DNA of 64,000 nucleotides, taken from the NCBI RefSeq assembly GCF_003971255.1, contig NZ_CP034660.1:62001-126000 (forward strand), read 5' to 3'. Origin of the DNA: Colwellia sp. Arc7-635 (lineage in GTDB: Bacteria > Pseudomonadota > Gammaproteobacteria > Enterobacterales > Alteromonadaceae). Positions within the stretch are counted from its first letter, which is position 1, and every line of letters begins with the position of its first letter. Below, piece after piece: positions 44,493-53,489 of the stretch. The position numbers were made by a program, and so were the translations under genes. The notes under the pieces were generated by a model. The model was not told where the DNA came from. It saw nothing but the letters and a program-made list of their open reading frames with translations, and searched no databases.

Positions 44493-44525
44493 AAGGGTGA
44501 AAACATTCTGTTTTTGCCCTTTTTC
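44493..44525 (+). terminator. Terminator after cytochrome b561
   Basis: Imperfect 12-bp stem (AAGGGTGAAAAC against GTTTTTGCCCTT) ending in T5, 12 bases past the stop codon. Confidence 0.7.
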
Positions 44526-44724
44526 TATCATGTAAACGCGGAACCGCAACCATTAAATCTCTGCTATAAAAATTCTATTCTCTTATATTTTTCCTTTTTT
44601 ATTTTAGTTCCTACTTTACTGGTTTCAGTTGACGCTTGATCTGTTTTTATTGTCGCCTCGTATTGCTAGCCCTTTATTTTCAAGCTTTGTAAAGAATCGT
44701 ATGGATAAGTAAAGAAGTGCAAAG

Positions 44725-44832
44725 ATGTCCTTTATTGAAGAACTAATTGTTAAAGTCGCGCTCTACAACATGCTCAATCAGCTGTTTTCAGGTGTGAGTA
44801 TTGATGAGCTGGCAGTTAATTCTGCGCAGTAA
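44725..44832 (+). CDS. Possible 35-aa small protein
   Basis: ATG 44725 to TAA 44832, preceded by AAAGAAG at 6-nt spacing. The product (MSFIEELIVKVALYNMLNQL, then an acidic end) has an amphipathic helical look. Its stop overlaps the next in-frame ATG at 44832 (TAATG), which would couple it to the acidic lipoprotein. There is no homology evidence; it may be only a leader. The remaining 44526-44724 bases show nothing else. Confidence 0.35.
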   Translation: MSFIEELIVKVALYNMLNQLFSGVSIDELAVNSAQ

Positions 44833-44858
44833 TGGCAACTAACTTTATGGAAAAATAT

Positions 44859-46379
44859 ATGCGTTCTAAATCCAACCTATTCTTAACTGTTTCATCTACA
44901 AAGGTAATGTTACTTGTTTCTGCATTAATGCTTGCCGGTTGTGGTGGCAGTGATGACGATTCTGACGTCGGTTATGTGAAGTTTTATAATAGTTCGAAAA
45001 ATGCACCTGAAATTCTCCTGACTATTGACCAAGATCTTGAGTCGGATGACGACGACGATGACGATAACTTTGAAGTGACGTTTTATGGTACGGCATACAC
45101 CGATGCTTTGATTAATTATGAAATAGATAAAGGTACATACTTTTATGAAATGGGCTGGCAGGATGAAGACAGTGATGACCGTGACGATTTAGCACTTGTT
45201 GCGCAAGGGCAAACAAATGTGACTAAGGACACTATTCAATTGTTAGTGTTAGCTGGTGATGTTGCTGCACCAGAAGTTGAAGAATATAGTATTGAGTTAC
45301 TTGACGACGATGAAGATGATGATAATGACTTATTCAATATGCGTGTGTTAAACATGCATCCGGATTCAGACGGTGTCGATGTTTATATGTCAGAGTCAGA
45401 TGAAACCTTTAATGAGGCGACATTGGTAGGGCAATATAACTACAAACAATTATCAGATAATCAGAAATTTGAGCAAGACGAGTATATTTTTTATATTACT
45501 AAATCAGGTACAGAAGAAGTTTTATTTACTTCAGACGATATAGATTACTCCTACCCATCACAATACGTAATGATTGTACGTGAAAATACCGGTTCAGGTA
45601 CTTCACCTTACGCATTAGATAAAATGTCTAACTCGTCAATCACTGAATATTTAGACACAGATTCAGAGGCACAATTTAGAGCTTATAACGCGATTAGACA
45701 ACACGAATTAATACCAAACTATACCGGCACATTAGATATTTATATTAATGGTGTTGATGACGAAGCTGAAATACAAGGGCTTGAACGTGGTAGCTACAGT
45801 GCCACTAAAGTGCAAGATAAAGGCGATTACAGCTTAGATTTAGTCATACCAAATACGACTGAATCATTACTAAGTAATCATTTGTTGGGCTTAGCAGAAA
45901 ACACCAATAAAACGGTTTTCTTTTACTTAAACGAAGAAGACGTGGATCTTGATGGTGACGGTAACGTCGATGAAAATAACGATGGTATTGTTGATGAAAT
46001 TGAAGTCACTATTCATTCGTTAGTGGTTAACAATAGCACGCGAGAAAGTATCTACGATCACCAAATTGATATGATTAACTTAGTTGATAATGACGACTTC
46101 AACTTTGTTAAGTTCTACTTTGTACGTAGCGATGAAACAATAGAAACTGCCTTGTATAACCGCAGTGCAGTTTATACTCAACCAGAGTCTATTTATCTAC
46201 AAAACAATACTTATCAGGTGTTTGCTGTAGCAGACGTGGATAGCAGCGAAGTCATTTTATCGAGTTTTGAAATGATATTGGATGAAGAGTCAGACGAACT
46301 ATTTTTAGTTGTTGAAGCTGATGCCAATGAACCTACTGGTTATCGCGTGGAAATGCTAAAACAAACTGACGACGAGTAA
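44859..46379 (+). CDS. Acidic lipoprotein (DUF4397-like repeats)
   Basis: 506 aa from ATG 44859. Lipoprotein signal with lipobox LAGC at the end of a hydrophobic helix, then a Gly-Gly-Ser spacer and several Asp runs (for example seven Asp in a row). Three or four beta-rich repeats start with similar strands (GYVKFYNSSKNAPEILLTID; FNMRVLNMHPDSDGVDVYM; NFVKFYFVRSDETIETALYN), resembling DUF4397 domains. A calcium-loop-like DLDGDGNVDENNDGIVDE is near residue 365. ATG 44832 upstream in frame would add nine residues. Probably an outer-membrane lipoprotein; role unknown. Confidence 0.75.
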   Translation: MRSKSNLFLTVSSTKVMLLVSALMLAGCGGSDDDSDVGYVKFYNSSKNAPEILLTIDQDLESDDDDDDDNFEVTFYGTAYTDALINYEIDKGTYFYEMGWQDEDSDDRDDLALVAQGQTNVTKDTIQLLVLAGDVAAPEVEEYSIELLDDDEDDDNDLFNMRVLNMHPDSDGVDVYMSESDETFNEATLVGQYNYKQLSDNQKFEQDEYIFYITKSGTEEVLFTSDDIDYSYPSQYVMIVRENTGSGTSPYALDKMSNSSITEYLDTDSEAQFRAYNAIRQHELIPNYTGTLDIYINGVDDEAEIQGLERGSYSATKVQDKGDYSLDLVIPNTTESLLSNHLLGLAENTNKTVFFYLNEEDVDLDGDGNVDENNDGIVDEIEVTIHSLVVNNSTRESIYDHQIDMINLVDNDDFNFVKFYFVRSDETIETALYNRSAVYTQPESIYLQNNTYQVFAVADVDSSEVILSSFEMILDEESDELFLVVEADANEPTGYRVEMLKQTDDE

Positions 46380-46456
46380 TGTTCTGCCCTAGTTGAGTGC
46401 GCGCAGTTAAGTTACGCAGTTAATAGCGTGTAATTTTACAGTATTGCGCTAAATTA

Positions 46457-46492
46457 AAAGGCCTGCTTGTAATATACAAGCAGGCCTTTTTT
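46457..46492. terminator. Bidirectional terminator between lipoprotein and ferritin
   Basis: Perfect 15-bp stem AAAGGCCTGCTTGTA and its complement with a 3-nt loop, followed by T on the plus strand and preceded by A on the left, serving both convergent genes. Confidence 0.9.
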
Positions 46493-46533
46493 AGTCAACG
46501 CGTTTTAGAGCGAGACAAGTGTATTTTGAATGA

Positions 46534-47061
46534 CTAAGCAGAAGGTGTCGTCATGATGCTACCGCCACCAGTTTTTGCCATTTCAGCTAAATCTTTATCA
46601 ACAAAGAACAGGGCATGACCGTCATGACCTACTAAGTTAATTTTATCTAACACACTTTTAAATAACGTTTCTTCTTCGTGTTGCTCAGCAACATACCATT
46701 GTAGAAAGTTAAAAGTAGAATAATCTTGGTTACTAAATGCTTGGTGCGCCAAGCTGTTAATGTGTTCAGTAATTTCACATTCGTGCTGATAAGTTTTTTC
46801 AAAAACATCGGCTAATGATTCAAACTCATGTGGTGGCGCATCAATAGTACCTAAAATAGGTAAAGCACCTGTTTCACTAACATAAGTGAATAAACGGGTC
46901 ATGTGATCCATTTCTTCTGCAGCATGCTTACGCATAAACATTGCAGCACCTTCAAAACCTTTTTCTTCACACCAAGCGCTCATTTGTAAATACAAATTTG
47001 AAGAATAAAATTCTAAGTTGATCTGATTGTTTAACTGCTTAACCATTTCAGGTTTTAACAT
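46534..47061 (-). CDS. ftnA: Non-heme ferritin
   Basis: 175 aa, usual length for bacterial FtnA. The ferroxidase-centre ligands are in place: Glu17-type [17 protein letters not shown], the EEMDHM helix motif (Glu-Glu-x-x-His), and EQHEEETLF in the fourth helix. It stores iron as a mineral core. RBS GAGGT. It sits beside a peroxiredoxin, consistent with joint handling of iron and peroxide, but has its own 5' region. Confidence 0.93.
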   Translation of the reverse strand: MLKPEMVKQLNNQINLEFYSSNLYLQMSAWCEEKGFEGAAMFMRKHAAEEMDHMTRLFTYVSETGALPILGTIDAPPHEFESLADVFEKTYQHECEITEHINSLAHQAFSNQDYSTFNFLQWYVAEQHEEETLFKSVLDKINLVGHDGHALFFVDKDLAEMAKTGGGSIMTTPSA

Positions 47062-47254
47062 GGTGCTACCTCGTAGTGCGTTTTGTCACATAAATAATGC
47101 TGAGCAGTGTGCGTTAATACGAAGCTTAATTCAAGCTATATATTTATAAATCCCTTATAAAACAAGGCTTGCAGGCAAACGATAATGGTTTTTATTTATC
47201 TTACTTTAACGCTTTAAGCAGGGTGATTTATCGTAGCACAGCGTAAATAAGGCA

Positions 47255-47281
47255 ATAAAAAAGGGAGCATCGGCTCCCTTT
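47255..47281 (-). terminator. Terminator after the peroxiredoxin
   Basis: AAAGGGAGC / GCTCCCTTT stem with a 4-nt loop; on the minus strand it is followed by a T run (A6 at 47257-47262 on the plus strand). Confidence 0.85.
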
Positions 47282-47320
47282 AACACCCAAATAGCTTAGG
47301 TGTGAATGATTAACGCTATG

Positions 47321-47794
47321 CTATAGCTGGTTTAAAATTGTTTCAGCATTACTGACTTCAAATTCTTTTGGCTTTTCAACGTTCAAGTTAGTGACCACAC
47401 CATTGTCGATAATCATTGAATAACGTTGTGAGCGTAAACCACCAAACGCGGCTGTTTCCATTTCAAGACCCAGTGCTTTGGTGTAACTGCCATCGCCATC
47501 AGCAAGCATCATTAAGTTTTCAGCATTTTGTGCTTTGCCCCATGCAGCCATAACGAAAGCGTCATTCACTGATAAACAAATAATAGCATCAATACCTTTT
47601 GCTTTTAGGTCATCAGCAGAGACAACATAACCAGGTAAATGGGCGACTGAACATGTAGGTGTAAATGCACCAGGAACAGCAAAAACGACCACTTTTTTGT
47701 TGGCAAAAAGCTCGTCGGTATTGTGGGTGATCATCTCACCGTCTTTTAATTCTTGTAGCTGCCCAGTCGGCATTGTTGCATTGACTTCAATCAT
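47321..47794 (-). CDS. Peroxiredoxin, Prx5-type
   Basis: 157 aa. Peroxidatic Cys48 sits in VPGAFTPTCSVAHLPGY, the Prx5/AhpE-like signature, followed by SVNDAFVMAAWGKAQ, also characteristic. No glutaredoxin domain is fused, so external glutathione/glutaredoxin or thioredoxin is needed as reductant. It removes hydroperoxides in the cytoplasm. RBS AGGAAA is good. Monocistronic, with its own terminator. Confidence 0.93.
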   Translation of the reverse strand: MIEVNATMPTGQLQELKDGEMITHNTDELFANKKVVVFAVPGAFTPTCSVAHLPGYVVSADDLKAKGIDAIICLSVNDAFVMAAWGKAQNAENLMMLADGDGSYTKALGLEMETAAFGGLRSQRYSMIIDNGVVTNLNVEKPKEFEVSNAETILNQL

Positions 47795-48034
47795 AATATT
47801 TCCTGTTTGTCGTTAATTTTATATCCGTAGCTATTGCAGCTGTGGTAAGCGGAAAATGGTTAGTCTCTTGTTAAATACTGCTACAAGAAGATTCATTTTG
47901 TCTATGCGCTTTACAGCTAGTGTTTGTTGGCGTAAAGCTCACCTTAAGATATAAATATGGGCATAACGCTAGAAATACAACATATTCGTCGTTGTTTATC
48001 GGTTTATCTATGCTATTTCAGCGAAAAGATTGGC

Positions 48035-49974
48035 TTAACTCGCTTGCTGTAAGGTCTCGCTAATACCAGAAACATGATTGCTAACGTCTTGTGCAATGTT
48101 TTCTGCTAATTTTTGCGATTGACTAACTTCCTGGTCGACATTGGTCATCGCCGTTTCAAAGGTAATGAAATGTTCTCTTTGTATCGTGATTTGCTCTAGT
48201 GTATTTAAGGCAACCTCGGAAGAAACCTTCGCTTGCTCGGTCACCTCAATCGCTGTTTTTTGCAATTCGTCTGCAATATTCTGCTGATTAGCAGATGCTT
48301 TCTCTATATCGATAATCGTCGATTGAATTGAGTTGGTCGCACTTTGTAATTGTTCGAGTTTTGCCGATATTTGCTTTAATGATTCCTGCGTTTTTCCGGC
48401 TAGTTGTCTCACTTCATCGGCAACAACAGAAAATCCTCGGCCGTGTTCTCCTGCTCTAGCGGCTTCAATGGCGGCATTCAACGCAAGTAAGTTGGTTTGG
48501 TCAGCAATGGCGGCAATAACGTCAACAATTGAAGTAACACTGTTTACCGATTGAGAAAGTGAGGTGATCGCGGTTTTACTTTGTTGCGCCGCGATATTGG
48601 TTGACTCACTGGCGTGTAAAACTTGGCTGACACGATCCTGGCTGGCCTCCATCGCTTGTTGTGTTGCTTGGGCATTACCCACTACTTGGCTTGATAAATC
48701 GTTAACTGTTTCAGTCGCTTGCCCAAGTGCGGCCATAATTTGACGTGCGCCTTGTACATGTTCACTGGTGCTTGCGGAAGATTGATAGATATTTTGTACT
48801 TGGCTTTCCATTGCTTTTAAGGCGTTGGCAACGAGATCGAGCTGATGCGCTTTTTGGCGATCATCATTGGCGAGCTTATTGACCATTTCATTAAAGCTTG
48901 AAGATATTTCGCCCAACTCAGTTTTGATAGATATTCCTTCGATATTATCGACTTTTCCTTGTTCGACAAGGGCAACAAAACTATCACGTAATTTACGTAG
49001 TGGGTTTAAAATTACGGTCCGCTGTAAGGCATAGTTTGCCACTAAAAAAGTATTAAAAATGCAGTCAAGCCAATGACTATCGACATCAACTGTTGATTTA
49101 GCTGTTTTTGCTCGTCAACAATGGTGGTTTCACCGGTCAATATAATTTGCTCTAACGTTGCAACATCGTTGGCTAATTGTTGTATACCTTGCTGACTACT
49201 AAGTTTCAGCGTTTGTGTATTATTAAATTCGGTCATATATCGGCTAGCGAGTGAATTAAGTTCGTCGATAGCTTCACTTGCTAAGTCTTCGCTATCTTCT
49301 TCGTCGGCAAAAAAATCATCTTTGTCAACTTCAGCATAAATGGCTAAATCAGGCATATTTGTTAGCTTTTTTACTAAGTTTCTTAACTCGCTAGTAATCA
49401 CGGTAATGTAATTGGCGTCACTGGTGTCATCCAGAAAATATTTTTCTCTACTGTGAATTAATTCATTGATACTTTTAGTAATATTTTGCGTAGAAACTAG
49501 GTAATTGGCACGTTGTTGTTGATTCAATACTTGGCTTTGTTGGGCGTAATTAGCGATAGCAAAGGTCAATGACAACATGCTTTGCTCGGCATTACGAAGA
49601 AGGGCAAGTGGATCGCCACTGAGCTTACCTAATGCGCGATATTTTGTCGTAATATCGTGGTCTAGCTTTGCGGTGTTTTGTGCGATATTAGCCGTTAACG
49701 CGGGTAAATTTAATTGTTGGCTTTGAGTGTTAATCTGCGCCAATTGTTCCTGCGCAGTATTGAGTAAACTAGCATCACCTGATTGTAGATATTGGGCAAT
49801 GGTTCGATAAAAGGTCACGGTAGTTGCTGATTTAAGCGTTTGATAACTCGCTAGTTGAGCCCTACTAGAGGTGAGCGAGTTACCGACATGGTACATAGTC
49901 GTTAAAAAAACTGCGGCAAATAAACTGATCGCAATTACTGATATTTTTGAAAAACTTGAAACCCGCACTGGCAT
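48035..49974 (-). pseudogene. Methyl-accepting chemotaxis protein split by one-base frameshift
   Basis: The N-terminal part (49974 to 49042) has TM1, a helical periplasmic sensor domain (about residues 35-290) and the beginning of TM2, ending at [10 protein letters not shown]. The next frame, from 49042, continues TM2 as [16 protein letters not shown], then HAMP and the signalling hairpin ([17 protein letters not shown]) to 48035. One missing T in the T6 run (A6 at 49044-49049 on the plus strand) restores a single receptor of about 646 aa. The stop overlaps a GTG (TAGTG), so weak restart cannot be excluded, but the split within TM2 argues against two natural genes. The ligand is unknown. Confidence 0.85.
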
Positions 49975-50220
49975 CCAACCTTGTTATTAACGTCTCCTAA
50001 CGATGCTGAATTTTCACGTTTTTATATGACAGTTTGGTTACGGTTGAATGACACTAATATGACAAATTTATTGATGGTATCGCGGTGAATAAATAACGCT
50101 GTGCTTGTTCCTGCTTAACTGAGCAATATTGATAGTGTTTTATATATCAATGGGTTGGGTTTATTTTGTTAAAAACAATGCATTAGTGATCATAGCTAAA
50201 CTCACCCTAAGGTTAAATCA

Positions 50221-50245
50221 ACACCTAGCGATTATCACTAGGTGT
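50221..50245 (-). terminator. Hairpin after ndh
   Basis: ACACCTAG / CTAGGTGT stem (8 bp, 9-nt loop) 11 bases beyond the ndh stop; only a short T-rich tail on the minus strand. Confidence 0.55.
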
Positions 50246-50255
50246 CCCATGCAAA

Positions 50256-51560
50256 TTAATGCAATTTCATTTTTGGACGTACGACGCGCAATATTTTTTC
50301 GCTGATCCACAACGCCAAGGTTTTAGCGCCGCCATGAATAGCAAGTTGATGCATTCGATATAACGACACATACATGAAGCGGGCAATCTTACCTTCAATA
50401 AAAAAACTATTACTGGTGAGGTTACCCATTAAGTTACCTACCGTGCTGTAGCGCGATAAATTAACCAATGAACCATAGTCGTTGTACTGAAATTTTATCA
50501 ATGGTCGCTGTTTTAATGTCGCAATAAGGTTCTTTTCAATACATTGTGCCATTTGATGGGCTGATTGTGCACGAGGGGGCACTTGCTTACCATCGTCTAA
50601 CGTAAAGGCGCAGCAATCACCTAAAACAAAAATACTGTCATCGACTGTGCTTTGTAAAAATTGATTCACCTGAATTTGATTACTACGGGTGAGCTCAAAC
50701 ACAGCTAAGTCTTTGATAAAGTCCGGGGCTTTAACACCTGCTGCCCATAACATAATGTCAGCATTAATATGCTCATCATCTTTGGTAATAAAGCCTTGCG
50801 CACTGGCTTCTTTTACTTGCGTTTGTTCACGCACATTCACACCCAGCTTTAATAATTCGCGTTTGGCACTAATGGCAATACGCTCAGGCAGCGCGGGTAA
50901 AATACGCGGACCTGCTTCAATTAAGTGAATATGTAGGCGCTTAGAAGACATGTTAGTTAAACCGTATAGCTTTAAAAGTTCTGATACATGATATAGCTCG
51001 GCTGAAAGCTCAACCCCAGTTGCGCCAGCTCCTACAATGGCAATATTGAGAGATTGTTGTTGGTTGTCGTCTTGATGTAAACGAGTAAAGCTATCAAGTA
51101 AGGTATGCTGAAAACGTTCTGCTTGCTGATTTGAATCTAAAAAGTAGCAATGTTCTTTAATGCCAGGGGTATTAAAATCGTTACTTACGCTGCCAACTGC
51201 AATAACAAGGTAGTCATAATGTACAGTTCGCTCAGGCAAAATAGCATGGCCTAAGTCGTCAGAAAGTGGCGCTAGAGTAATACATTTTTTGCTTTGATCA
51301 AGTTGGTAAAAAGTACCTAACTGGAATCGGTAATGATGCTTAGCAGCATGAGCAGAATAAACCACACCATCTAAATCGGGATCAATAGAGCCCGTTGCAA
51401 CTTCATGCAGTAATGGCTTCCAAATATGGGTACGATTCTTATCAATAAGGAGTATATCTGCGTGCTTTTTTCTTCCTAGCTTATGTCCTAATTGAGTTGC
51501 CAGCTCTAATCCACCGGCTCCACCGCCAATAACGACGATTTTAGGTATGGTGTTGCTCAT
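50256..51560 (-). CDS. ndh: Type II NADH dehydrogenase (NDH-2)
   Basis: 434 aa. Two dinucleotide-binding motifs: IVVIGGGAGGLELATQLG at the N-terminus (FAD) and NIAIVGAGATGVELSAELYH in the middle (NADH). The quinone-site-type segment PPRAQSAHQMAQ and a C-terminal amphipathic region for membrane attachment (SLYRMHQLAIHGGAKTLALW) fit NDH-2. It oxidises NADH and reduces ubiquinone without pumping protons. Monocistronic. Confidence 0.92.
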   Translation of the reverse strand: MSNTIPKIVVIGGGAGGLELATQLGHKLGRKKHADILLIDKNRTHIWKPLLHEVATGSIDPDLDGVVYSAHAAKHHYRFQLGTFYQLDQSKKCITLAPLSDDLGHAILPERTVHYDYLVIAVGSVSNDFNTPGIKEHCYFLDSNQQAERFQHTLLDSFTRLHQDDNQQQSLNIAIVGAGATGVELSAELYHVSELLKLYGLTNMSSKRLHIHLIEAGPRILPALPERIAISAKRELLKLGVNVREQTQVKEASAQGFITKDDEHINADIMLWAAGVKAPDFIKDLAVFELTRSNQIQVNQFLQSTVDDSIFVLGDCCAFTLDDGKQVPPRAQSAHQMAQCIEKNLIATLKQRPLIKFQYNDYGSLVNLSRYSTVGNLMGNLTSNSFFIEGKIARFMYVSLYRMHQLAIHGGAKTLALWISEKILRVVRPKMKLH

Positions 51561-51898
51561 AGTATTATCCTAAAAAAATAAAAACTCATTAAACTTACAA
51601 ACCGCTCATATTGATTGTATTCAGAATTTCTCAGCCGTACCACAGGAGAATATCGGCTCTTTTTGTATCATCAATATAGAGGTACGCTTGAACGACTATT
51701 TTCTTTCACCGATAAACCTAATTGTTGTGCAGTAGCGAACAGTATCAGAAGTCTATTCATGGCGTTTGCTAATTAACTTATGTATCTATACTTAAGACGT
51801 AGGTCAAGCGATTGAAATATTTACCTAAACGTGAAATCATGTTGGCAATACTGAACGGACTTCAATTTGAAGAAGAATCTATGTTTAAAGGAAAACAC
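51561..51898. other. Intergenic stretch between ndh and the TPR/TonB-C gene
   Basis: 338 bases that must hold divergent promoters. In-frame codons extend upstream of the chosen start of the next gene to 51812, but they would place a charged stretch before the signal peptide and lack an RBS. No repeat or hairpin stands out. Confidence 0.45.
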
Positions 51899-52984
51899 AT
51901 GACTCTAAAATGGACTTATTTATACCTAATAATAACAGCTCTGTTATTTAGCACTAACGCAAACTCAGAAGAAACATTAAACACTCAGTTCAAAGCTGCT
52001 TATTACTCATATCAAGATGCGGTAAAAAGTGATGACCTAGATGCGCAATATAAATATGCCAAAGAGGCTTATGAATTAGGCAAAAAATTCTACGGTGACA
52101 TTGATATTAATACCGCAAATTTAGCGCTAATATTAGCTCAACAACACCTCAATAAAAATCAAGAAAAAGCAGCAACGCCAGTTCTCTTAAAAGCCTTAAA
52201 TATTTTCAAAAGTGAATATGGGGATAATGCCATAGAGCTTGCTGAAGTCTATATTCTTTTAGGCCAATCTCTGCCTTATAACGAAAGTGAAAAAGCGATT
52301 AGTTATTATCAATCTGCTTTAAATATTGCTGAAGAAAATGAAAAAGAACATCCTCATTTTAATGCGCAAATACAATTAGATGCAGGCATCGAATTACTTC
52401 GTGTAGGCTCTAGAAAAAGTAAGGCAATTTTAACGGCGCAAAAGTTTTTTACAGAAAACTTACTTAAAAATGATAAACGAGTTGTTAGAGCTAACTTTTT
52501 TGCCGGTAAATATCATTTAGCACGCAAAAAATATCGCAAAGCTGTTGATGATTTTCAGGCTAATTTACCAGTATTTGAGGCTTTAGACGGTGCTACTCAT
52601 CCTTTAGAGCTAAGCACGCATGCATTTATGATTCACGCGCTAGAAAAATCAAATAAAAGTGATGAAGCGACCAAGCATTGTATTGCTATTGGTTCAATGA
52701 AACCATGGGATGACAGTCAAGAACAAATGCCTTTATTTAGAACTAACCCTCAATACCCAATGGATTATGCTAAAAAAGGAAAGTCAGGTTGGGTAGAGGT
52801 AGGTTTTACTGTTTCTGATTTTGGCACCGTGAAAGAGGCAAAAATATTAAACTCTAAAGGTGGTAGTAAATTTGAAAAATCATCTTTGGCTGCATTAGAA
52901 AAATGGCGCTACGCACCTAAATTTGAAGATGGAAAACCTACTGAAGCATACGCCACTGTGCGTTTAGATTTTAAGATGGATTAG
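51899..52984 (+). CDS. Periplasmic TPR protein with C-terminal TonB-like domain
   Basis: 361 aa from ATG 51899 (AAAGGA 7 nt upstream). Signal peptide (LLFSTNANSEE), helical TPR-like region (residues about 25-255), and a TonB C-terminal-type domain at about 275-361 (RTNPQYPMDYAKKGKSGWVE; FEKSSLAALEKWRYAP). It has no N-terminal anchor for ExbB/D coupling and no Pro-rich spacer, so it is probably not a classical TonB; similar proteins with a TonB-C fold may bind other envelope partners. Confidence 0.8.
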   Translation: MTLKWTYLYLIITALLFSTNANSEETLNTQFKAAYYSYQDAVKSDDLDAQYKYAKEAYELGKKFYGDIDINTANLALILAQQHLNKNQEKAATPVLLKALNIFKSEYGDNAIELAEVYILLGQSLPYNESEKAISYYQSALNIAEENEKEHPHFNAQIQLDAGIELLRVGSRKSKAILTAQKFFTENLLKNDKRVVRANFFAGKYHLARKKYRKAVDDFQANLPVFEALDGATHPLELSTHAFMIHALEKSNKSDEATKHCIAIGSMKPWDDSQEQMPLFRTNPQYPMDYAKKGKSGWVEVGFTVSDFGTVKEAKILNSKGGSKFEKSSLAALEKWRYAPKFEDGKPTEAYATVRLDFKMD

Positions 52985-53048
52985 TTTTCTCTTTTTGTTC
53001 AGCTAGTAGATAGGTGAATGATAGCGTTGGTTAATTTAGTTATTTTAT

Positions 53049-53066
53049 GCGCGTTTGCCAACGCGC
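53049..53066. terminator. Short GC-rich hairpin between convergent genes
   Basis: GCGCGTT / AACGCGC stem with a TGCC loop between the TPR/TonB-C gene and the DUF3325 gene, followed by TTATTTC; a probable terminator. Confidence 0.6.
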
Positions 53067-53098
53067 TTATTTCATCTCATGTTGTTCTGCTAGAGCAC

Positions 53099-53413
53099 TT
53101 ACCCCTTAGGTTTGAATGGGACAATGATAAACGCTAAACAGTGCGGTTTATATGTCAGCAATACGGCTAAGAATGTCGATACTAGTGTCGCTGTTGCTAA
53201 ACTATAGACCAGACCCAATGCCCAGCCCCAACTATATACTGCGTAAACAATGGCAGTCGTCAGTAATAAATAACCACTGACTCTAAAAGTTAAAACTGTA
53301 CTTTTAGCGAGTCGTTGAGCTTGACTCATTACTTGACTGTAATGACGAGTAAGAGAAAGGCTTAACAAGGTAAAAGCAAGCAATTGCAGTAATATTTGCA
53401 TTAGAATTAACAT
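53099..53413 (-). CDS. DUF3325-like small membrane protein (iron cluster)
   Basis: 104 aa with three hydrophobic segments (LMQILLQLLAFTLLSLSL; YLLLTTAIVYAVYSWGWALG; ATLVSTFLAVLLT). Small proteins of this kind (DUF3325) recur at the ends of siderophore-receptor clusters together with PepSY and DUF3649 proteins, as here. It lies 76 bp after the PepSY gene. Function is unknown; perhaps a subunit of a membrane reductase. Confidence 0.8.
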   Translation of the reverse strand: MLILMQILLQLLAFTLLSLSLTRHYSQVMSQAQRLAKSTVLTFRVSGYLLLTTAIVYAVYSWGWALGLVYSLATATLVSTFLAVLLTYKPHCLAFIIVPFKPKG

Positions 53414-53489
53414 AGTAGATTAAAGTCTCTCATCTGGTTTAGCTTTGGCTGCGCTTATTAACATACAGCATTTTATTAATACAACGTTG

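Noticed and set aside
49042-49974. Separate membrane sensor gene ahead of a soluble chemotaxis-like gene
   Set aside because: The break is in the middle of TM2 at a T6 run, and one base restores a standard chemotaxis receptor.
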